Below, piece by piece: positions 1 to 5,019 of a DNA stretch of 5,019 nt. The DNA lies in contig CALJKN010000132.1 in the NCBI GenBank assembly GCA_937973585.1, positions 1 to 5,019 on the forward strand. The letters run 5' to 3'. How positions within the stretch are numbered: position 1 is the first letter of the stretch; the number at the start of each line of letters is the position of its first letter. Both the position numbers and the translations under genes were made by a program. The notes under the pieces were generated by a model. It was not told where the DNA came from, did not search any database, and was given only the letters and a program-made list of their open reading frames with translations. This DNA comes from an uncultured Helicobacteraceae bacterium (GTDB taxonomy: Bacteria > Campylobacterota > Campylobacteria > Campylobacterales > UBA6016).

Positions 1-748
1 TGATAGATATCTGCAAGGCTACAACTTTTCTCGACTCCTTAATCTCGGTAAAGTCGAATGCAACTTCGCATATATTTTTTATCTCTGTTTGTGACTCCTT
101 TACGATCCTTTTGAAGGCCTTATATTCTCTATCGTCATCTAGGCAAAATATGCTTCTGAGGTCTGTGAGGCTTATAGTAAAGTCGGATTCTTGTTTGGAG
201 TACTTGTATTTGAGCCATTTGTACAGGCGATATGAATACTCGCTTGATAGACCGGCGGTCGTCAGAGGTATCATGTCGAGGCTTGTTTTGCACTGATCGT
301 TGTTTTTGAAAAAATCTTGCCCGTACGCAGTTAGTTCTACTCGTAGGAGATCCCAGTCTTTTTCAAAACCAACAAACATGTTGTACTTATCCCACCTGTC
401 GTAGCGGAGCTGATAAGTTTCTATTTTTGTCTCTAGTATTTTACTAGCTGCAATGTGCAGATGCTTCTGTATAGTCTTGTTGCTGTAGCCTAAAATAGAA
501 GCGAGCTCTGAGACGATGACAGAAAATTGCGCACTTTTTTCGCCAGACTTTGTGTAGAAATAATAAATTGCGTCAAAAATGCGCATATCAAACAATCCGA
601 GATTGTGCTTGCATGTAACAAACTCGGTTCCAACGACAAAAATGCGCTTTGCCATTTTTGACATTAGGGGTAACATTAACGAGTCATTTTGTCGATGACT
701 TAAAACACTGCCTGAATCACAAAAACTTATACGTCTTTGAGTTGCCAA
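1..748 (-). CDS. Rep_3-family plasmid replication initiator, C-terminus cut by window edge
   Basis: This open frame has no stop before base 1, so its C-terminus lies outside the window. Numbered from the ATG at 655, 218 residues are visible. Residues about 22-75 resemble the first winged helix of Rep_3 initiators, with a helix-turn-helix around SELASILGYSNKTIQKHL. Residues about 131-150 (LTTAGLSSEYSYRLYKWLKY) match the family's 'L.S.YS.RLYE.LK' helix that opens the second winged helix. Residues 180-216 (FKRIV...EIKN...FDFTEIKESRKVVALQI) match the family's 'F...VL..A..EIN' and final strand region. Family knowledge: such proteins bind iterons, open the plasmid origin and recruit the host helicase. 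Start choice: in-frame ATGs at 655, 664 and 676 have no Shine-Dalgarno. A TTG at 748 has GGAG six bases upstream, and an in-frame stop lies at 761-763, so I extend the gene to 748, with 655 or 664 as alternatives. No iterons are visible upstream. The family call is fairly sure; the start is not. Confidence 0.82.
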   Translation of the reverse strand, partial: MATQRRISFCDSGSVLSHRQNDSLMLPLMSKMAKRIFVVGTEFVTCKHNLGLFDMRIFDAIYYFYTKSGEKSAQFSVIVSELASILGYSNKTIQKHLHIAASKILETKIETYQLRYDRWDKYNMFVGFEKDWDLLRVELTAYGQDFFKNNDQCKTSLDMIPLTTAGLSSEYSYRLYKWLKYKYSKQESDFTISLTDLRSIFCLDDDREYKAFKRIVKESQTEIKNICEVAFDFTEIKESRKVVALQISI

Positions 749-831
749 ATCTCTCTCCGTTCACCCCCGTGTTGCGGTTCTCTTCAAGAGAATACATATT
801 ATGTTAACCAATATATGCAAAACAATTAAAA
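749..831. other. rep upstream gap between EAL gene stop and rep start
   Basis: This 83-base gap separates the 3' end of the EAL gene from the probable start of rep; both genes read on the minus strand. It is AT-rich on the EAL side and GC-richer next to rep. On the minus strand it contains a weak promoter-like pair (TTGCAT, 16 bases, TATGTA), a short palindrome and the GGAG ribosome site for rep. I see no stem-loop followed by a T-run that would terminate the EAL transcript, so read-through into rep is possible. No tandem direct repeats resembling iterons are present. Confidence 0.4.
778..792. promoter_or_regulatory. Perfect palindrome upstream of rep, possible operator
   Basis: The bases read TTCTCTT-C-AAGAGAA: two 7-base arms with a single central base. 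A one-base loop is too tight for an RNA hairpin terminator, so a dimeric protein-binding site is the likelier role. It lies 30 bases upstream of the TTG candidate start of rep, where an autorepression site is common in Rep_3 plasmids. The operator role is inferred from position only. Confidence 0.3.
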
Positions 832-3240
832 TCAGAGGATAATCGGTTTGCCTACATAGTATCCTTGTGCGTAGTCGACTCCGATTTCTTTTACGGCATC
901 GTAAATTTCCTCGGATGATACATACTCGGCAACAGTCTTTATATTTAGTTTTTTTGCAAACTCAACAATTGTTTGGGCAATAATTTTTGAGCTATCGTTT
1001 GTGAGAATATTTTTAACGATAGAACCGTCAATTTTTATATAGTCCAGATCCAGATGGATTAGGTGCTCAAAATTAGAATACCCTGCCCCAAAGTCGTCTG
1101 CGGCAACTTTGCACCCAAATTGTTTTAATTCGGATATAAAGCCTTGTAGCTTGCTGTAGTCCTTTATGCTTTCAGATTCCAAGATCTCGAATGTAATTTT
1201 ATCCCCTACTCCGCTCTCGCTCAGAATATCAAATAAAAAATTAGTTAATGATTTATTGGATATGTCTTCATACGATAGATTTACGGAAAAGTTTTTACCT
1301 GTTTTTTTAGCCGCTTCAAATGCGTTTTTAATTGCAATTTTTGTCAAAGCTTCGTATTGACGACCTTTTTTTGCAATCTCCAGAAAAAAAAGCGGGGATA
1401 TAATACTGCCGTTTTCATCTATGAGCCTTAGTAACAACTCATATTTTTCGGTAATTTTCGTGTTGATGTCCTGTATCGGTTGATAGTGTGCAATGATATT
1501 ACCGGTTTGAAGTGCCTTTTTTAACTTTTTTGAGATCTCTATATTTTTCGAGTATTCGTTTCTGGTATCCAAAGACTCATTGAATACCTGATAAGGTCTC
1601 ATCTCTTTTTTTGCGTTTTTAAGGGCAATACTAGCATCTGCTACGATGCTTTTCGGGTCATTCTTGTAAGTGGCAGTTTTTTGAGGACTTGATATCCCTA
1701 TGGTTATTTTTATCTCAATATATACGTCGTCGATAACAAATTTGGTTTTTTCCGCAATTATATTTGAATTATCCGCAAAATCAGTAAGATACTCTTTCAT
1801 CGCTTTTTGTCCGACAAAATCAAACAAAACGGCAAATTCATCGGCTCCAAGCCTATAAAATTCGCATTTTAATATTTTGTCTTTACTCTTATTATGGGCA
1901 AAAAATAGATCTAGCATCCGCTTTGTCTTTGAGGCAAACTTTTGGATTACGCTATCGCCTATATTGAATCCGTAAAGGTCGTTAATCTCTCCAAATCTAT
2001 CTATGTTCATTATTACCAAAGACGGATGGTTGCATATTTGGATATCTTGAGCCAGTTTGTTTCTATTTGGAATACCTGTTAGTGTGTCGGTAAAGTACCT
2101 ATTTTTTAGCTCCTCTTTTTGCATGATAACTTCTGTTATATCATCCATCGTTACGACATAAGATATGATTCCGGTTTTATGTGTTATCTCTTGGGCATTA
2201 ATCTCAAAGTGTACTTTTTTGCCGCCGATTGTAACAAGCGCCCTACCCGCCTCTTGTGCTGACGATTTTACCCAGCCGTGCTCATTTTTTGCAAAATATT
2301 TTTTCCCCTCGGACTCATATTCCTCGAAAAAGTCGCATACGCACTCATGTTTTGTTTTGAAATCCCAGATTGTCGGATACTCATAAAAATAGTCAAAAAA
2401 TCTTTTATTTGCATCCATCAAATGCTTTCCATCCGACACCAAAACGATACTTGTTTGACTATCCAAAAGAAGTTTTGTATATAGCTTCTCCTCTTCGACC
2501 GCACTTATTAGTCGGAGTGTCTCATCCAGCTTCTCTTTTAACCTGCTACTCATTTTGTTTATATGGGCCACTAGAGCATTAAACTCTCTTGATGAGTCTA
2601 TTTTGAGCGGCTCCAGATACCCTACGCCTATCATATCAAGATGGGTGAAGATTTTTTTGAGCGGCATCCTTACCGCCACATAAAAAGTAATTATGGAGAT
2701 TATCAGAACAAATATCGCCATTATAAGAGCTGCACCGTATATATACTGCTCTTTTTGCCCTATTTTTTCATAAAAAAGCGGCTCAACCTTTATTGTTAAA
2801 AGTTTTGCATTAAGATTTTCCAGTTTTTCGGACATATAAAAGACATTTCCGGCGGTTCCAAAGTCCTCTAGCTTTCCGTTTTTCTCAAGGTTTTTTACGT
2901 TTGAAAATCCGTTTTTTGAGAACTGGTGATAATGTCCGGCTTCGTCTATAAAGTAAATAGCGTACCCAGTATTTTCAGACATTCCGGCAAGACTGATATT
3001 TAACCGTTCTATTAGTGAGTTTAGGGTTAAATTTTGATTTTTTAGTTCGTTTTTAGAGGTATTATAAACAACTTCATGCATAAGAGCTAGTTCGGCTATC
3101 GATTTTTGTTTTGTTGCGTTATATATGATATCCTTGGCTTCATCACCCATAATAAATGCGGCTACACCTACGGCCAACAATATAGGTGTTATGATTCTGA
3201 GTAGCATACTCCGATATAATCTTGACAAAATATTTCGCAT
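832..3240 (-). CDS. Membrane sensor PAS-GGDEF(degenerate)-EAL c-di-GMP phosphodiesterase
   Basis: This intact 802-residue protein should hydrolyse cyclic di-GMP to pGpG at the inner membrane in response to a signal. A membrane segment at about 13-31 and a second at about 167-190 flank a periplasmic domain of about 135 residues that I cannot assign. A HAMP-like linker follows (about 191-240), then a PAS-like domain (about 255-372) ending in MDDITEV. The GGDEF domain starts at DTLTGIPNRNKL (385-396) and keeps D414, N420 and D421. Its signature reads GADEF (465-469), and the RxxD inhibitory site is absent, since 456-459 reads ILKC. The EAL domain (about 574-802) carries ELLLR (601-605) in place of EALLR. 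It keeps N654, E685, D715/D716 in DDFGAGYS, K736 in YIKIDGS, E772 in VAEYV and Q792, so phosphodiesterase activity is expected. The GGDEF is probably inactive or an allosteric GTP site. The ATG at 3240 has only a weak ribosome site (AAGACGG). The gene stands alone, with rep 83 bases downstream. Confidence 0.93.
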   Translation of the reverse strand: MRNILSRLYRSMLLRIITPILLAVGVAAFIMGDEAKDIIYNATKQKSIAELALMHEVVYNTSKNELKNQNLTLNSLIERLNISLAGMSENTGYAIYFIDEAGHYHQFSKNGFSNVKNLEKNGKLEDFGTAGNVFYMSEKLENLNAKLLTIKVEPLFYEKIGQKEQYIYGAALIMAIFVLIISIITFYVAVRMPLKKIFTHLDMIGVGYLEPLKIDSSREFNALVAHINKMSSRLKEKLDETLRLISAVEEEKLYTKLLLDSQTSIVLVSDGKHLMDANKRFFDYFYEYPTIWDFKTKHECVCDFFEEYESEGKKYFAKNEHGWVKSSAQEAGRALVTIGGKKVHFEINAQEITHKTGIISYVVTMDDITEVIMQKEELKNRYFTDTLTGIPNRNKLAQDIQICNHPSLVIMNIDRFGEINDLYGFNIGDSVIQKFASKTKRMLDLFFAHNKSKDKILKCEFYRLGADEFAVLFDFVGQKAMKEYLTDFADNSNIIAEKTKFVIDDVYIEIKITIGISSPQKTATYKNDPKSIVADASIALKNAKKEMRPYQVFNESLDTRNEYSKNIEISKKLKKALQTGNIIAHYQPIQDINTKITEKYELLLRLIDENGSIISPLFFLEIAKKGRQYEALTKIAIKNAFEAAKKTGKNFSVNLSYEDISNKSLTNFLFDILSESGVGDKITFEILESESIKDYSKLQGFISELKQFGCKVAADDFGAGYSNFEHLIHLDLDYIKIDGSIVKNILTNDSSKIIAQTIVEFAKKLNIKTVAEYVSSEEIYDAVKEIGVDYAQGYYVGKPIIL

Positions 3241-3322
3241 GATTAGCCGTCTTGATTCCAGATTAAAGATATTTTAACTCTAATTGTATAACTATCAAGC
3301 TTTGAAACAACTATAAAATTAA
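3241..3322. other. AT-rich gap between divergent genes, containing a breakpoint
   Basis: This stretch should hold the promoter of the EAL gene, which reads leftward. No promoter or signal sequence belonging to the efflux gene on its right is evident. It contains a 10-base palindrome (AAATTAATTT, 3316-3325) and a 6-base inverted pair (TTGAAA at about 3302-3307 with TTTCAA at about 3330-3335). Neither is followed by a T-run or looks like a strong terminator. In the efflux gene's frame there are stops at 3314-3316 and 3320-3322, which mark where the interrupted gene loses its reading frame. Confidence 0.5.
3283..3290 (-). promoter_or_regulatory. Possible -10 element for the EAL gene
   Basis: On the minus strand these bases read TATACAAT, about 42 bases before the ATG at 3240. 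This resembles a sigma-70 -10 box. No well-spaced -35 box precedes it, which would be tolerable in Campylobacterota because their housekeeping promoters often lack a conserved -35. In DNA this AT-rich such a match can arise by chance. Confidence 0.22.
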
Positions 3323-3361
3323 TTTAATATTTCAAGTATAAAAATAAATATTGAGGAATTC

Positions 3362-4069
3362 ATGAATAATCTAGCATTACTTACAGGTCAAGTACCAGGA
3401 AAATTAGAATCATTACTATCAGAAAATAAAAAGATACCAAGTATGAATGAAATGATTTACGTAGGTATTCCAGCAGATGCATTGAGACAAAGACCAGACA
3501 TTCAAGCAGCAGAATATCAATTAGAATCACAACTTGCGAAGACTGAATCTGCCAAATCAGAGTTAAAACCAAAGTTAGTTTTAGCTGGTTCGATAGGTCT
3601 AGAAAATGTAGCTGGTGAATCATTATTATCAGCAATTATAGGGTATTCACTTTTACCAAAGATAAGTATTCCAATTTTTAATGCTGGTGCTATAAAAAAG
3701 AATATACAAGTACAATCAGAAAAGGAAAATGAGTATCTTGCTATTTATGAAAATAAAATTTTAATTGCCGTTGCTGAAGTCAGAAATTCATTAACAGCAG
3801 TGACCCAAGAATCAGAAAAAAACATTTATTTGAAAGAAAGTATTAAAAATGCAGAGTTTAATGTAAAAATATCAAAAGAAAGATATAATAGTGGATTAGA
3901 TAATTTCCAAAGTGTCATTGATTCACAGCGAGCTTTATTGTCTTTGCAAGATCAATACATAAATAGTGAAGGACAGAAAATTATAAATTTAATAGGACTA
4001 TTTAAATCATTAGGTGGTGGATGGAAACCATTAATTAATAATGAAGTAAATACAAATCATAAAAATTAA
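3362..4069 (+). CDS. 5'-truncated NodT/OprM-type outer-membrane efflux channel (C-terminal half)
   Basis: The 235 residues are the C-terminal half of an RND-type tripartite efflux outer-membrane factor. Family signatures appear in order: NNLALLTGQVPG (2-13), VGIPADALRQRPDIQAAEYQL (34-54), ISIPIFNAGAIKKN (101-114), RYNSGLDNFQSVIDSQRALL (174-193) and the terminal LFKSLGGGW (213-221). Full-length members are about 450-490 residues and carry a signal peptide, usually with a lipobox cysteine, plus a first copy of the outer-membrane efflux repeat. All of that is missing here. The frame stays open upstream to a stop at 3320-3322, and those codons (…SSIKINIEEF before M) fit the family, so the first ATG is an internal methionine. 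GAGG at 3353-3356 sits five bases before it and could still drive translation of the fragment. Without export and its first half it cannot build the trimeric barrel, so I treat it as a gene remnant. It is very AT-rich (12 of 60 bases are G/C at 3841-3900). No partner membrane-fusion or pump gene is present. Confidence 0.88.
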   Translation: MNNLALLTGQVPGKLESLLSENKKIPSMNEMIYVGIPADALRQRPDIQAAEYQLESQLAKTESAKSELKPKLVLAGSIGLENVAGESLLSAIIGYSLLPKISIPIFNAGAIKKNIQVQSEKENEYLAIYENKILIAVAEVRNSLTAVTQESEKNIYLKESIKNAEFNVKISKERYNSGLDNFQSVIDSQRALLSLQDQYINSEGQKIINLIGLFKSLGGGWKPLINNEVNTNHKN

Positions 4070-4091
4070 TTTGAGTTTTTAGGAGGAAAAA
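4070..4091 (+). promoter_or_regulatory. Strong ribosome binding site and composition join before the 171-residue gene
   Basis: The 22 bases after the efflux remnant's stop run through a short T-tract to a perfect AGGAGG at 4081-4086, five bases before the ATG at 4092. That site fixes the start of the next gene. Composition changes sharply here, from about 20 percent G/C in a sampled efflux line to about 58 percent in a sampled line at 4261-4320. No terminator hairpin separates the two, and no promoter is evident. Confidence 0.7.
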
Positions 4092-4607
4092 ATGAGTGAC
4101 AGCATTGATGTGGTTCTTGCGCTGTTAGGGCAAGTTACTGCGGCAGAAAATGGTGCAGTCTCGACCGCTGCTGCCTTGCCAGCAGATGAAGTGTACCAGC
4201 AAGACAGCCCACAGAAATCGGACAACGTAACTCAGCAGGAGATTGATTACGCCGAGTTTGTCGAAGCCGACGAATTGGCAGCAGGGGACTCGGAAAACAC
4301 CCCGCTTGTTGTTGTCGACGATTTGCACTGCTTCGCAACGAGTGTTGGTGCTGCTGGCCTTTTACTGACTGCCGCCGCTAAGCCGGATACGGTAGCTGAC
4401 TTTCTGAATCGGTTGGAAAGCGAGTACCGAGGAAATCTGGCAGTACAGCAGTCGTTGTGCCGAACAGAGACCTGGAATAACTTTTCGTCAGACGCATACC
4501 GCGCCTTGGCTTGTGTGGCTGCTGAACGCGCTGGCGTTGCAAGGCTGGTGACTAAGCAGATGCGCGAGTTGCTGAATCCTGACTATTTCTTCGCGCTAAG
4601 GGCTTAA
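4092..4607 (+). CDS. Unrecognised 171-residue acidic protein, probably phage or accessory
   Basis: I do not recognise this protein. It begins after a perfect AGGAGG and ends three bases before the next gene. The N-terminal part (about 4-30) is hydrophobic and alanine-rich. Residues 32-77 are strongly acidic, with 14 Asp/Glu and one Lys, and look like a flexible linker. The C-terminal part (about 80-171) looks helical and alanine/leucine-rich and holds three cysteines (80, 123, 141) that do not form a metal-site pattern. Residues 82-97 (ATSVGAAGLLLTAAAK) are hydrophobic but contain small residues and are short for a membrane segment. There is no signal peptide. The codons favour G/C-ending and mixed usage, unlike the AT-rich gene before it. 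Size, tight packing and a strong ribosome site fit a phage structural or assembly gene, but that is inference. It is very likely a real gene; its role is unknown. Confidence 0.75.
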   Translation: MSDSIDVVLALLGQVTAAENGAVSTAAALPADEVYQQDSPQKSDNVTQQEIDYAEFVEADELAAGDSENTPLVVVDDLHCFATSVGAAGLLLTAAAKPDTVADFLNRLESEYRGNLAVQQSLCRTETWNNFSSDAYRALACVAAERAGVARLVTKQMRELLNPDYFFALRA

Positions 4608-4610
4608 AGC

Positions 4611-5019
4611 ATGGCAAAGATCGAATCTCCTTTTGACTCTAAATACATGGCACGCGGCGGGGCTACTATTAGCCTTGAGTCGCGTGGCGATACTTCGGTG
4701 TTTCGCAGGGTACACCAAACCTACAGTATGGACGATTTCATTCAAGATGTAATCGACCGCGTTACGGGGTTCAACCCGAACAAAAATGACTTCTCGCTAG
4801 ACAAAGCGGATGTTATGTTTGGTCTTGAACTGGAAGTTACTGAGGAACAGCAGAATCATCGTATCGCCAATGGCTCTTGGGACGCTGAGCTAACATCAGC
4901 TATCGAGACTGACGTACTAAATGTTATGGTTTCGGTCTACGGCGGAACGCTGAAAGAAAAAGACGGGAATACTATCTGGAAGCTGGAAGGTAAGCTTTCT
5001 GATAAATCTCCTGTCGTGC
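4611..5019 (+). CDS. Unrecognised protein, 3' end cut by window edge, paired with the upstream gene
   Basis: The frame opens with ATG at 4611 and runs to the window edge without a stop, giving 136 residues; the C-terminus is missing. The start lies three bases after the upstream stop, and AAGGG at 4598-4602 sits eight bases before it, so the two genes are probably translationally coupled. The visible sequence starts MAKIESPFDSKYMARGGATI and continues as a mixed polar, soluble-looking protein. A stretch at about 60-80 (DFSLDKADVMFGLELEVTEE) and another at about 100-128 look strand- and helix-forming. There is no signal peptide, membrane segment, metal site or known catalytic motif. Base composition matches the upstream gene. 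A phage virion or accessory protein is plausible, but nothing in the sequence proves it. Confidence 0.7.
   Translation, partial: MAKIESPFDSKYMARGGATISLESRGDTSVFRRVHQTYSMDDFIQDVIDRVTGFNPNKNDFSLDKADVMFGLELEVTEEQQNHRIANGSWDAELTSAIETDVLNVMVSVYGGTLKEKDGNTIWKLEGKLSDKSPVV

Noticed and set aside
111..296. Plus-strand 61-residue open frame
   Set aside because: It lies antisense to the Rep_3 gene, whose protein shows family motifs. It has no ribosome site or recognisable sequence.
1166..2582. Four short plus-strand open frames (1166-1360, 2165-2386, 2278-2484, 2370-2582)
   Set aside because: All lie antisense inside the intact PAS-GGDEF-EAL gene and overlap conserved domain codons. They are frame shadows.
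3302..3335. TTGAAA / TTTCAA inverted pair as a terminator between the divergent genes
   Set aside because: Arms of six A/T-rich bases with a spacing of more than 20 bases give a weak stem, and the genes diverge here, so no terminator is expected.
3297..3361. HindIII (AAGCTT, 3297-3302) and EcoRI (GAATTC, 3356-3361) sites near the gene breakpoint, suggesting a cloning join
   Set aside because: The EcoRI site lies inside codons that still fit the efflux family, so it is probably native. Single six-base sites in AT-rich DNA are expected by chance and no vector sequence is visible.
3381..3635. Minus-strand 84-residue open frame
   Set aside because: It is antisense to the conserved efflux-channel remnant. 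Its leucine/isoleucine-rich sequence reflects the AT-rich opposite strand.
4125..4338. Two overlapping minus-strand open frames of 67 residues
   Set aside because: They are antisense to the 171-residue gene, which has a perfect ribosome site. They overlap each other in different frames and have no supporting features.

Overview
The window is a mosaic of three stretches that differ in base composition and apparent ancestry. The first two genes and the efflux-gene remnant are AT-leaning. The c-di-GMP enzyme has the PAS-GGDEF-EAL layout and lysine/isoleucine-rich sequence often seen in Campylobacterota such as Sulfurimonas, Arcobacter and relatives, but this is an impression from the sequence and not a database result. 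The last about 930 bases are clearly richer in GC and look like phage or proteobacterial accessory DNA.

Layout. Bases 1-748 (minus strand) carry a plasmid-type replication initiator of the Rep_3 (RepA/RepB winged-helix) family whose C-terminus runs off the left edge. An 83-base gap holds a perfect 7-bp-arm palindrome just upstream of rep. Bases 832-3240 (minus strand) encode an intact 802-residue membrane protein: periplasmic sensor, HAMP, PAS, degenerate GGDEF (GADEF), and an EAL phosphodiesterase domain with its catalytic residues kept. Bases 3241 to about 3330 are a very AT-rich gap that contains the EAL gene's upstream region and a gene breakpoint. Bases 3362-4069 (plus strand) are the C-terminal half of a NodT/OprM-type outer-membrane efflux channel. 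Homology appears to begin upstream of its first ATG, at about 3323-3335, so this is a 5'-truncated gene. After a 22-base gap with a perfect AGGAGG, two tightly spaced plus-strand genes follow. One is a 171-residue unknown protein (4092-4607) and the other an unknown protein cut by the right edge (4611-5019). I do not recognise either.

Function. The rep gene suggests that the left part is, or was, a plasmid. The EAL protein would read a periplasmic or cytoplasmic signal and lower c-di-GMP, favouring motility over attachment. The efflux fragment lacks its signal peptide and first half and cannot form a channel. The last two genes look like a co-translated pair. No single pathway links all of these genes. 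The most economical reading is recombination debris on a mobile replicon or an assembly chimera, with joins near 3240-3335 and 4070-4091. I found no tRNA, rRNA, CRISPR array, insertion sequence or recognised defence system.
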